This document shows, piece by piece, positions 1 to 5,915 of a stretch of 5,915 nt of DNA. A program made the position numbers and the translations under genes. The notes under the pieces are model-generated. The model saw nothing but the letters and a program-made list of their open reading frames with translations. It did no database searches and was not told where the DNA came from. Every line of letters begins with the position of its first letter. Positions within the stretch are counted from its first letter, which is position 1. Source of the stretch: an uncultured Flavobacteriales bacterium (GTDB taxonomy: Bacteria; Bacteroidota; Bacteroidia; Flavobacteriales; Crocinitomicaceae). Location: assembly GCA_946479125.1 (NCBI GenBank), contig CAMLET010000225.1, positions 1-5,915 on the forward strand, read 5' to 3'.

Positions 1-1
1 G

Positions 2-898
2 CTGATCCATGAACACCATCAAACGCCCACCTTTCATTACGAACTGATCCAACAAGAAAAGATCTTTATCAGAATACGGCAATTTTGGTCGGGCGATAAT
101 TACACCATCAAAATTTTTCAAGGCATCCAAAGAATCGTTCAGGTATAGATCTTCTACTGAGAAATATTCTTTCAGTAAACTTCTTGCAATTTGCGATTCA
201 CGTTCACGTAACTCACCATGTCCTTGAATAAATGCAATTCTTGGTCTACGCTTGGTAACTACTTTACGCAATCCGGAAACAAGATTGTATTCCAAGTTAT
301 TAATGGAATTTTGCACTGTAACTTCAGAAAACTCAGGTGTAATTTGAATTACTTGTCCTTGTGCAGTTCCGGGAAGCAATTGAATAAATCCACGAGAAAC
401 ACCATTGTAAATGATCTCTGCTCCCGGCCAAATCTGAATATTTTCATCGTTTTCACCGTATTCAACATCCATTGGAACAATTCCTTTTCCGGAATTGTAC
501 AAACGGATATTCATCGCTCGTTGATCGGCTTCATTTTTCTTTTTGGGATTGATGAATTCGTATTCAATTCTGTCGCCAGCAATTTCTCTAAACTCAATCA
601 ATTTATCCTCAACAGCATTTCTGAAACGTTTCAATTCGGCCGGTAAATTGCCCTCTAAGTAAACCTTAATGTATAATTTGTTAACTCCGCCCTTGCCTTT
701 CTCTTTAGCTGCATTTTCAGGATTTATACTTTCCAGAAAATCGATAGTTCCACCTGAAAGGGAATAACGTTCATCTTCCGTTACATCAATACGCTGATAA
801 ACAAAGGTTCCGATGATATTGAGAAAAATGACAATGAACAGGATAATTACGAAAACGATCCAGTTATAAAACTTGCTTCTAGTTGACTCTTTGCTCAT
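2..898 (-). CDS. gldG: GldG, gliding-associated ABC transporter auxiliary subunit (partial, N-terminal 299 residues)
   Basis: This minus-strand frame starts at ATG 898-896 and stays open to the left edge, so only the N-terminal half of a family that is usually about 550-570 residues is present. I translated it by hand. A short basic N-terminus (MSKESTRSK) is followed by one membrane segment at about residues 12-34, then an extracytoplasmic-type domain with the family hallmarks ERYSLS (43-48), a GHGE motif (226-229) and LLDQFVMKGGRL (about 282-293). These match the GldG / ABC-type auxiliary transport domain. In Flavobacterium johnsoniae GldG works with GldF and the ATPase GldA in an ABC transporter needed for gliding; its substrate is unknown. 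The start lies 2 nt after the gldF stop codon, so the two genes are surely co-transcribed and probably translationally coupled. There is no Shine-Dalgarno sequence, as is usual in this phylum. The missing C-terminus should carry the second membrane anchor. Confidence 0.93.
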   Translation of the reverse strand, partial: MSKESTRSKFYNWIVFVIILFIVIFLNIIGTFVYQRIDVTEDERYSLSGGTIDFLESINPENAAKEKGKGGVNKLYIKVYLEGNLPAELKRFRNAVEDKLIEFREIAGDRIEYEFINPKKKNEADQRAMNIRLYNSGKGIVPMDVEYGENDENIQIWPGAEIIYNGVSRGFIQLLPGTAQGQVIQITPEFSEVTVQNSINNLEYNLVSGLRKVVTKRRPRIAFIQGHGELRERESQIARSLLKEYFSVEDLYLNDSLDALKNFDGVIIARPKLPYSDKDLFLLDQFVMKGGRLMVFMDQ

Positions 899-900
899 GA

Positions 901-1656
901 TTAACGTTTCAAAGATTTAACTACTGCTAATGATGCGGTTAGGAATATGGCAATCATTCCGAAGAAATAAACCAAATCGCTTGTATCGATCAATCCTTTC
1001 ATGATCGACCTGTAATGCGAGGTTAAACCAACATATTTAAAGATAAAATCCATTCCCCCAATTAAAGAGAAAGAACCAATCAATTCCAATCCATCATAAA
1101 AGAACCAGCATAAGAACATCGCCAAAATAAAGGCAACAATTTGATTACTTGTAACTGCTGTAGAAAACATTCCTATTGCCAGGAAAACGCAGCCTAACAA
1201 GAACAAACCAATGTAAGATGTAAACGTTGCACCTTCATCAATTACTGATTTTGCAATTCCCTCATCATCAACGCTGTCAACACCCAAATGCACCAAACTG
1301 TAATAATAAATCAAGGTTGGTAAAAGTGAGATAAAGAGTAATGTAACTCCAGCAAAGTATTTCGCCAAAATGATTTGAAGATCCGTAATTGGTCGTGTAA
1401 ACAGCAATTCTATCGTCCCGTTCTTTCTTTCTTCTGCAATCATACGCATGGTTATGGCAGGAATCAGAATGAATAAGATAATTGGACTTAGGTTAAAAAA
1501 TGGAATCATATCCACTTCTTCTCCTAACAAAAAGTTAGTGTCTTGCGTTACTACCCAATGAAATATACCTGAAGTGATCAGGAATATGATAATAAAAATA
1601 TATCCAATGATAGAACCTAGAAAACTGCGAACTTCTTTAAAATAAAGTGCTTTCAT
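901..1656 (-). CDS. gldF: GldF, gliding-associated ABC transporter permease
   Basis: A complete 251-residue ABC-2 type integral membrane protein. Six hydrophobic segments can be seen at about residues 13-36, 52-73, 97-119, 147-168, 171-193 and 228-246. Between the second and third lies the cytoplasmic coupling segment EERKNGTIELLFTRPI (75-90), typical of ABC-2 permeases that contact an ATPase. The NQIVAF stretch before the fifth segment and gldG directly downstream identify it as GldF rather than a generic ABC-2 permease. Known members are about 240 residues; the small excess appears to lie in the acidic loop at about 123-143 (VDSVDDEGI...), which I infer faces the outside. It should form the membrane pore with GldG and the ATPase GldA, which is encoded elsewhere. 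The ATG at 1656-1654 is the only good start: the preceding gene ends at 1708 and a candidate promoter box sits just before the ATG. Confidence 0.94.
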   Translation of the reverse strand: MKALYFKEVRSFLGSIIGYIFIIIFLITSGIFHWVVTQDTNFLLGEEVDMIPFFNLSPIILFILIPAITMRMIAEERKNGTIELLFTRPITDLQIILAKYFAGVTLLFISLLPTLIYYYSLVHLGVDSVDDEGIAKSVIDEGATFTSYIGLFLLGCVFLAIGMFSTAVTSNQIVAFILAMFLCWFFYDGLELIGSFSLIGGMDFIFKYVGLTSHYRSIMKGLIDTSDLVYFFGMIAIFLTASLAVVKSLKR

Positions 1657-1660
1657 GCGT

Positions 1661-1689
1661 CAAAAATAGTAAGACAATCCAACATACAA
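1661..1689 (-). promoter_or_regulatory. Candidate Bacteroidota promoter upstream of gldF
   Basis: On the minus strand, TATTTTTG (1668-1661) fits the TAnnTTTG -7 element described for Bacteroides and Flavobacterium, and a TTG (1689-1687) lies 18 nt upstream, inside the reported 17-23 nt spacing. The box ends only 4 nt before the gldF ATG, so a transcript from it would be leaderless or nearly so. The 51-nt gap after the ABM gene is the largest in this leftward unit, which leaves room for an internal promoter. Such short AT-rich boxes occur by chance, so this is a candidate only. Confidence 0.35.
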
Positions 1690-1707
1690 CTCAACTATTA
1701 ACGCAGA

Positions 1708-2028
1708 TTATTGAAATTGGTTAGCAGAAAAAGTTCCGCCTTCGTAATATGTGTCCACAGTCCAGGCTTCTGCGCGCTCTGCAAACCACGGTTTTATTGT
1801 CGACCAAACACCCTGAAACAAAGCAGAATCTCTGTAATTATTCAATGATCCTTCGTCTTCCCACAAGCTATACGTAAACACCACATTCGGCTTTCCTTTT
1901 TCCTGATGCAGCCGCATTCCGTGACAATTCTCAAAACCGGAAACATTGGTCTTTATCGTGTCGAAAAAAGTCATAAAATCATCGATCTTATCTTCCTGAA
2001 AAGTCAGTTTTACAATTCGGGTGATCAT
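1708..2028 (-). CDS. Antibiotic biosynthesis monooxygenase (ABM) fold protein, putative quinol or heme-type monooxygenase
   Basis: A 106-residue protein with the small ferredoxin-like ABM fold. The N-terminus MITRIVKLTF forms the first strand, a helix follows at about 12-30, and the central core FTYSLWEDEGSLNNYRDS (51-68) carries the aromatic W/Y and the YR.S.LF pattern shared by YgiN-like and HmoA-like proteins. The end of the domain is LFQGVWSTIKPWFAERAEAW (70-89), followed by a short polar tail. These dimeric proteins include quinol monooxygenases, heme-degrading enzymes and members without known catalysis; the substrate cannot be assigned here. I chose the ATG at 2028-2026 because it begins the conserved first strand. 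A longer frame reaching 2205 would add 59 residues that only duplicate the upstream gene in another frame. The start lies 1 nt after the stop of the SAM hydrolase gene, implying one mRNA and likely coupled translation. Confidence 0.85.
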   Translation of the reverse strand: MITRIVKLTFQEDKIDDFMTFFDTIKTNVSGFENCHGMRLHQEKGKPNVVFTYSLWEDEGSLNNYRDSALFQGVWSTIKPWFAERAEAWTVDTYYEGGTFSANQFQ

Positions 2029-2029
2029 T

Positions 2030-2878
2030 TTAGAAAAGTGAATCGAAGTTCTCTGCTGAACCTCGAGGTGTAAATTCAATACGAACGATATCTCCAAGTT
2101 GTAAACCAAAAAGTGCATTTGCTCCACCACCAGCGCCGGTGACACCTTTATTAATAGCAATTTCCAAATGTCCGGCATCGTTAAACAGTGCCAATCGCTC
2201 ACCATTCGTTACATCATTGTATGATTGTGAGATCTTATCAATAAAATATTCCTTCTGCTTGAAATAAATAGTGAATGGAATATCCTTGTAGCGATCAAAA
2301 TCTGCTTTTGTAAGACTGAAAATGGCATTTCCATAATGATCGATATGAACAACATGCGTTTTGATCAGGTGTTCATCCATTATTGGTCGTGTTCCCACAG
2401 AACGATTCCAGGTATCAGCTTCTGAAGCAAAATCTTCAATCTTCTCTCCTTTTACCAATTTCACTGCAGTTGGCGCAAAAATAGTTTTCGTGGGTGCCGT
2501 CAAAAATTTCGGATTAGACAATACATTATCGATCTGCCAAAAACCTTCAGCCTGCTCTTCATTTAAGATCAATGCAAAAATCCCATTATCGCTTCCAACA
2601 AAATATTGACCTCTAAATTTTAAAATACTTGGCAATTGACTTCTTGTTCCGTTAATTACCGGCTCGTCATCAATTCCAATAATATGCACAGTTCCTTCTG
2701 GGAAATTTAACGACGCAGCACGTAGCTGAAAACTAGCCTCAGCAATAGAAAATGGAGAAATATGGTGAGAAATATCTACCAGCGAAAGTGCAGGATCCAT
2801 CATCCACAACGCCCCTTTTAGCGCTGCAACATAATAATCCTTATGCCCCATATCTGTTGTTAGCGTGATAATTGCCAT
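2030..2878 (-). CDS. S-adenosyl-L-methionine hydroxide adenosyltransferase (SAM hydrolase, DUF62 family)
   Basis: A 282-residue cytoplasmic enzyme of the family related to fluorinase and chlorinase. Characterised members split SAM with water to adenosine and L-methionine. The family start is clear: MAIITLTTDMGHKDYYVAAL (1-20), with the SAM-binding Asp9. Next come VDISHHISPF (34-43), the nucleophile region HIIGIDDEP (65-73) with Arg79, YFVGSDNGIF (92-101), IDHYGNAIF (179-187), and a C-terminal domain with GHLEIAINKG (236-245) and GDIVRIEF (262-269), ending at TPRGSAENFDSL (270-281). The ATG at 2878-2876 is preferred because it coincides with the family N-terminus; the only upstream option is a TTG at 2923-2921 that lies inside a promoter-like box. 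An oddity is that the segment aligning with the usual HGRD motif reads PTKT (129-132), so the catalytic-triad His seems absent. The gene heads the leftward unit and is divergent from phoH. Confidence 0.9.
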   Translation of the reverse strand: MAIITLTTDMGHKDYYVAALKGALWMMDPALSLVDISHHISPFSIAEASFQLRAASLNFPEGTVHIIGIDDEPVINGTRSQLPSILKFRGQYFVGSDNGIFALILNEEQAEGFWQIDNVLSNPKFLTAPTKTIFAPTAVKLVKGEKIEDFASEADTWNRSVGTRPIMDEHLIKTHVVHIDHYGNAIFSLTKADFDRYKDIPFTIYFKQKEYFIDKISQSYNDVTNGERLALFNDAGHLEIAINKGVTGAGGGANALFGLQLGDIVRIEFTPRGSAENFDSLF

Positions 2879-2910
2879 CGTTTCAACCTCAATTCGCTTA
2901 AAAAATTCAG

Positions 2911-2918
2911 TAATTTTG
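2911..2918 (+). promoter_or_regulatory. Candidate -7 box for phoH
   Basis: TAATTTTG matches the Bacteroidota TAnnTTTG -7 element and points toward phoH. Transcription from it would begin near 2923, giving a leader of about 50 nt that would contain the inverted repeat at 2929-2948 and the three-codon frame at 2949-2960. I see no TTG at the expected upstream spacing, so the -33 element is weak or missing. Confidence 0.35.
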
Positions 2919-2920
2919 TT

Positions 2921-2928
2921 CAAAAATA
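2921..2928 (-). promoter_or_regulatory. Candidate -7 box for the SAM hydrolase unit
   Basis: On the minus strand this reads TATTTTTG, identical to the box before gldF and a fit to TAnnTTTG. It lies about 42 nt upstream of the ATG at 2878, giving a normal leader of some 35-40 nt. No clear -33 TTG is found; the expected spacer region is filled by the inverted repeat at 2929-2948. Together with the box at 2911-2918 it forms a near-palindrome (7 of 8 positions) around a 2-nt centre. Confidence 0.35.
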
Positions 2929-2948
2929 CAGGTAAAAGAGATTACCTG
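2929..2948. repeat. Perfect inverted repeat CAGGTAA-N6-TTACCTG in the divergent intergenic region
   Basis: Seven perfectly complementary base pairs flank a 6-nt AAGAGA spacer between the two divergent genes. It abuts the leftward -7 box and lies just downstream of the predicted phoH transcription start. It could be an operator for a dimeric regulator acting on both genes, or an RNA hairpin in the phoH leader. No U-run follows on either strand, so it is not an intrinsic terminator. Its symmetry is seen directly; its role is inferred. Confidence 0.45.
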
Positions 2949-2975
2949 ATGGACGTTTAAAAAGAGTTATTCACA

Positions 2976-3995
2976 TTGATATCTAAGAAAATTGAAATAG
3001 TAGGAGTTGAAGTTGCCGAATTACTTGGTGTAAACAATTCCAATTTAAAGCACATTCGTTCTTTTTTTCCGAACGTTAAGATCAGTGCGCGTGGTAACGA
3101 ACTTGCTATTGAAGGTGATGAGGAAGTAGTAGAATCTTTTGAAAGAAAGTTCGAACTGATCATTGCACACATGCAGCAGAACAAAATTCTTACAGAAAAC
3201 AATATCGACAATTTGATGCTGGATGATGGAAGTGCTATGCTTTCTTCGGATGGTTCAGAGATTTTGGTTCACGGAAATCAAGGCGTAAAGATCAGAGCAA
3301 AAACGGTCAATCAGCGTAAGTTGGTGAAAGCGGTCAATAAAAACGATATGGTTTTTGCCGTTGGACCCGCTGGAACAGGAAAAACGTATACCGCTGTAGC
3401 ACTTGCCGTAAGAGCGTTGAAAGCCAAAGAGGTAAAACGTATCATTTTAACTCGTCCGGCTGTTGAAGCAGGTGAAAACTTAGGATTTCTACCTGGTGAT
3501 CTAAAAGAAAAACTGGATCCTTACATGATGCCTTTGTACGATGCATTGCGCGATATGATTCCACCGGAAAAATTGGCCGACATGATCGAATTTGGAATTA
3601 TCGAGATCGCACCACTGGCATTTATGCGTGGACGAACATTGGATAAATCGTTCGTAATTCTTGACGAAGCGCAAAACTCAACTGTAATGCAGATGAAGAT
3701 GTTCCTTACACGTATGGGGACAACTGCTCAGTTCGTCATCACAGGAGATATGTCGCAAGTGGATTTACCTCATCGTCAAAAAAGCGGATTGTCTTACGCT
3801 TTAGACATTCTTGGCGATGTAAAAGGATTGGAAATTGTTCGTTTGTCAGGAAATGACGTTATTCGCCACCCATTGGTGAAACGAATTATTGACGCATTCG
3901 ATAAGGCTGAAGAACAAGAAAGAAAAAACAAAAGTGAAAATGGTTCTGACGAAAACGAAGAACCAAAAAAATATAAAGGAAGAAACAACCGATAG
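2976..3995 (+). CDS. PhoH family ATPase (PhoH-like, KH-like N-terminal domain)
   Basis: A 339-residue cytoplasmic P-loop protein of about the usual family length. The N-terminal part (about 7-67) has the KH-like pattern found in PhoH-like proteins, including FFPNVKISARGNELAIEG (30-47). The ATPase domain follows: Walker A GPAGTGKT (130-137), TRPAVEAGENLGFLPGDL (159-176), LDPYMMPLYDAL (180-191), Walker B FVILDEAQN (226-234), TGDMSQVDLP (256-265) and the conserved end LSGNDVIRHPLVKRIIDAF (290-308). A charged low-complexity tail (309-339) follows. The family is linked to RNA metabolism and phosphate-starvation responses in some bacteria, but its exact function is unsettled. No ATG opens this frame near the conserved N-terminus. 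TTG at 2976 is the best start, with AAAGAG nine nt before it; the next in-frame ATG (Met66) would delete the KH-like domain. An in-frame ATG at 2949 is closed by TAA at 2958-2960. Confidence 0.92.
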   Translation: MISKKIEIVGVEVAELLGVNNSNLKHIRSFFPNVKISARGNELAIEGDEEVVESFERKFELIIAHMQQNKILTENNIDNLMLDDGSAMLSSDGSEILVHGNQGVKIRAKTVNQRKLVKAVNKNDMVFAVGPAGTGKTYTAVALAVRALKAKEVKRIILTRPAVEAGENLGFLPGDLKEKLDPYMMPLYDALRDMIPPEKLADMIEFGIIEIAPLAFMRGRTLDKSFVILDEAQNSTVMQMKMFLTRMGTTAQFVITGDMSQVDLPHRQKSGLSYALDILGDVKGLEIVRLSGNDVIRHPLVKRIIDAFDKAEEQERKNKSENGSDENEEPKKYKGRNNR

Positions 3996-4091
3996 CGAGG
4001 AAAAAGAAAAGCCGAAAGAGGAAAGCATTTCGACTATGCTCAATGACCTTTCCTCCTTACTCTTAAAACCTTCCTCAATAAAAAAAGTATT
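3996..4091 (+). other. phoH-purC intergenic spacer with a potential stem-loop
   Basis: The 96-nt spacer begins purine-rich (3996-4025) and turns pyrimidine-rich (4048-4076). GAGGAAAG (4018-4025) pairs perfectly with CTTTCCTC (4048-4055), and an inner CATT (4026-4029) can pair with AATG (4042-4045) across a 2-nt bulge. A competing AGCAT/ATGCT pairing (4024-4028 with 4036-4040) is also possible. No T-run follows, so this is not a convincing intrinsic terminator; phoH and purC may be co-transcribed. The purC start is preceded by an A-rich tract and no Shine-Dalgarno sequence. Confidence 0.35.
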
Positions 4092-5048
4092 ATGGCAGAA
4101 ACAATTACAAGCACAAACTTCAATTTTCCGGGACAGAAACACGTTTATCGTGGAAAAGTACGTGAAGTTTACACATTGGAAAACGATATTATGGTAATGG
4201 TTGCTACAGATCGTATTTCTGCATTCGACCACATTCTGCCAAAAGGAATTCCATACAAAGGACAAGTTTTGAATCAGGTTGCTACTATGTTCCTGAACGC
4301 AACAAGAGATATCGTTCCCAACTGGTTAATTGGAACTCCGGATCCTGCCGTTGCAATTGGTTATGCATGTGAGCCGGTTCGTGTAGAAATGGTTATTCGT
4401 GGATATTTAGCCGGACACTCGGCTCGTGAATATGCACTAGGAAAAAGAGTGCTTTGTGGAGTTGTTTTACCAGAAGGGATGAAGGAAAACGATAAATTTC
4501 CCGAACCAATCATCACACCAGCTACAAAGGCTGATGAAGGTCATGATGAGGATATTTCCCGTGAAGACATTCTTTCAAAAGGAATTGTTCCGGAAGATAT
4601 TTACCTGAAAATGGAAGAATATACACGCGCCCTTTTCAAAAGAGGAACTGAAATGGCTGCGGATCGAGGATTAATTTTAGTTGACACGAAGTATGAATTC
4701 GGAATTAGAAACGGAGAAGTGATCCTAATTGACGAAATTCACACACCAGATTCTTCACGTTATTTTTATGCTGACGGATATCAGGAGCGTCAGGACAATA
4801 ATGAAACTCAAAGGCAACTCTCAAAGGAATTTGTGCGTCAATGGTTAATTGAGAACGGTTTCCAGGGATTAGACGGACAAACAATGCCTGTTATGCCGGA
4901 TGAATTCGTAAAGGTTGTTACCGATCGATATGTTGAACTTTATGAAAAAATCACAGGTTTAACATTTGAAAAAGGAGAAAATACGAACCTGAACAAAAGA
5001 ATCGAAACAAACGTTGCCCGTTTCTTAATGGAACAAGGATTATATTAA
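4092..5048 (+). CDS. purC: Phosphoribosylaminoimidazole-succinocarboxamide synthase (SAICAR synthase)
   Basis: A complete 318-residue enzyme of de novo purine synthesis (EC 6.3.2.6). It joins CAIR and L-aspartate using ATP to make SAICAR in the cytoplasm. All main motifs are present: the ATP-binding GKVREVY (21-27), ATDRISAFD (38-46), [13 protein letters not shown] (102-114), PIITPATKA (139-147) followed by EGHDEDIS (149-156), LVDTKYEFG (196-204), and [13 protein letters not shown] (212-224). The length and the [10 protein letters not shown] (243-252) C-terminal region belong to the long type shared by Bacteroidota and yeast, not the roughly 240-residue type of E. coli and Bacillus. The ATG at 4092 fits the family N-terminus. 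It follows phoH by 96 nt on the same strand. I see no purine riboswitch or clear promoter of its own in that gap. Confidence 0.97.
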   Translation: MAETITSTNFNFPGQKHVYRGKVREVYTLENDIMVMVATDRISAFDHILPKGIPYKGQVLNQVATMFLNATRDIVPNWLIGTPDPAVAIGYACEPVRVEMVIRGYLAGHSAREYALGKRVLCGVVLPEGMKENDKFPEPIITPATKADEGHDEDISREDILSKGIVPEDIYLKMEEYTRALFKRGTEMAADRGLILVDTKYEFGIRNGEVILIDEIHTPDSSRYFYADGYQERQDNNETQRQLSKEFVRQWLIENGFQGLDGQTMPVMPDEFVKVVTDRYVELYEKITGLTFEKGENTNLNKRIETNVARFLMEQGLY

Positions 5049-5065
5049 CCAGCAAACAAACTACA

Positions 5066-5915
5066 ATGAAACTACTTTACACACTAATTATTGCAACGCT
5101 GTTTGGCATTTCTTCTGCAACCGCACAAATGATTACCGTGACCAACACAACAGCTCCTGTTGCTTGTGATGGAAGCGCATACTTTAATCAATGGAGTTCT
5201 TACAATACTTCGGAATACACATGGAACTGGTATCAGGATTCAACGCTTATTAATACAGGTGATACCTCAATTACAAATTTGTGTTCTGGCGGCTACCAAT
5301 TCGTGCTACTAGACTCCAACGAAATTATTATTTATACTAATTGGTTTACGGTTAATAATCCGTGTTCTGGTTTTGCAGTAACTGCTACGGCTACTCCTAC
5401 ATACCCAAATACGTGTACAGGTTCAATTGCAATCACACCTACAGGTGGAAGTGCTCCATATATTTACATGTGGTCGAATGGTACAACTACACAAAACATT
5501 ACAAATGTGTGTACAGGAACCTACATGATTTACTGTACTGATGCTAATGGATGTGAAGTAACCACCTCAGCAACTGTAATGGAATATGGTGATTCAACAT
5601 CTTCACTTGTTGCTTACGTCTACGCTGGATATGATTACAACGGAGATTGCCAAGGATTAGCAGATGTTTATCCAATTGGAGGAACAGAGCCTTATACAAT
5701 TGTTTGGAGTAATGGAGACACAGGTACGCTAGCAGATAGTTTATGTGCTGGAATCTATTCAGTAACAGTTTGGGATGCTGCCGGTGACACAACAACAAAT
5801 ACGTTTGCGGTTACAGATCCTTCTTCTACTTATGGGAACAATCCATTTTTGGATTCAATTCCAGTAAATGATCCATACTCCTATTTCATTGAAAACTGCA
5901 TCATTGATTATAACA
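5066..5915 (+). CDS. Secreted SprB-repeat protein, probable type IX secretion cargo or adhesin (partial, N-terminal 283 residues)
   Basis: This frame opens at ATG 5066 and is still open at the right edge. It begins with a clear signal peptide: MKLLYTLIIATLFGISSATA, cleaved probably after Ala20 before Gln21. Three extracellular beta-rich modules follow at about 25-97, 103-172 and 182-250. The second (GGSAPYIYMWSNGTTTQNIT, then a GTY and DANGC ending) is a good SprB repeat, the third is similar (GGTEPYTIVWSNGD, then AGIYSVTVWDAAGD), and the first is diverged. Each module has one Cys near its start and one in an xxC-x-G-x-Y turn (C34/C73, C117/C149, C195/C227), suggesting one disulphide each. 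SprB-type repeats occur in gliding adhesins and other proteins exported by the type IX system; the C-terminal sorting domain that would prove this lies outside the window. Only 17 nt separate it from purC, with no terminator seen. Confidence 0.85.
   Translation, partial: MKLLYTLIIATLFGISSATAQMITVTNTTAPVACDGSAYFNQWSSYNTSEYTWNWYQDSTLINTGDTSITNLCSGGYQFVLLDSNEIIIYTNWFTVNNPCSGFAVTATATPTYPNTCTGSIAITPTGGSAPYIYMWSNGTTTQNITNVCTGTYMIYCTDANGCEVTTSATVMEYGDSTSSLVAYVYAGYDYNGDCQGLADVYPIGGTEPYTIVWSNGDTGTLADSLCAGIYSVTVWDAAGDTTTNTFAVTDPSSTYGNNPFLDSIPVNDPYSYFIENCIIDYN

Noticed and set aside
218..646. Plus-strand frame of 142 codons antisense to gldG.
   Set aside because: It is a shadow of gldG with no recognisable domain, and the minus-strand frame shows clear GldG motifs.
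1708..2205. Longer version of the ABM protein starting at 2205.
   Set aside because: The extra 59 residues lie wholly over the SAM hydrolase coding sequence in another frame; the ABM fold begins exactly at the ATG at 2028.
2879..2923. Fifteen-residue N-terminal extension of the SAM hydrolase from a TTG at 2923.
   Set aside because: The family N-terminus starts at the ATG at 2878, and the TTG is part of the candidate -7 box, so it would probably not be transcribed.
3889..4197. A plus-strand frame of 102 codons overlapping the phoH end and the purC start; its acidic Lys/Glu-rich part resembles a continuation of the PhoH tail past an A7 run at 3965-3971.
   Set aside because: It would overlap the first 106 nt of purC out of frame, and its purC-overlapping part has no protein character. 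PhoH is complete through its conserved C-terminal region without it. A one-base error in the A7 run remains possible but is not needed.
5049..5065. Search for a purC terminator or a separate promoter before the secreted protein gene.
   Set aside because: The 17-nt gap contains no hairpin, T-run or TAnnTTTG box; nothing can be supported there.
5544..5798. Minus-strand frame of 84 codons in the right part of the window.
   Set aside because: It lies antisense to the SprB-repeat coding sequence, whose signal peptide and repeats are clear; the composition is that of an antisense shadow.

Overview
The window looks like a chromosomal segment from a member of the Bacteroidota, probably a flavobacterium-like or Crocinitomicaceae-like organism. 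The evidence is the gliding-associated genes gldF and gldG, a SprB-repeat secreted protein of the type exported by the type IX secretion system, the long form of SAICAR synthase, AT-rich DNA, translation starts without Shine-Dalgarno sequences, and TAnnTTTG promoter-like boxes. Species cannot be named from sequence alone.

Layout. There are two divergent transcription units separated at about 2879-2975. Leftward (minus strand, read from right to left) are an S-adenosyl-L-methionine hydroxide adenosyltransferase (2878-2030), a small antibiotic-biosynthesis-monooxygenase-fold protein beginning 1 nt after it (2028-1708), gldF (1656-901) and gldG (898 to beyond the left edge). Rightward (plus strand) are a PhoH-family ATPase (2976-3995, probable TTG start), purC (4092-5048), and a secreted SprB-repeat protein starting 17 nt after purC and running off the right edge (5066 onward).

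How the genes fit together. GldF and GldG are the membrane permease and the membrane-anchored auxiliary subunit of the Gld ABC transporter, whose ATPase partner GldA is not in the window. The SprB-repeat protein is a plausible cell-surface or secreted cargo, but nothing links it directly to GldFG. SAM hydrolase, PhoH and PurC are housekeeping or nucleoside/RNA-related functions. The small ABM protein is translationally tight with the SAM hydrolase.

The most interesting non-coding part is the 97-nt divergent intergenic region. It has two nearly back-to-back TAnnTTTG boxes, a perfect 7-bp inverted repeat with a 6-nt spacer, and a three-codon ATG reading frame in frame with phoH but closed by a TAA just before the TTG start. 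I see no CRISPR array, tRNA, rRNA, insertion sequence or clear intrinsic terminator. I do not see convincing evidence for a wholly new system; most genes are recognisable families.
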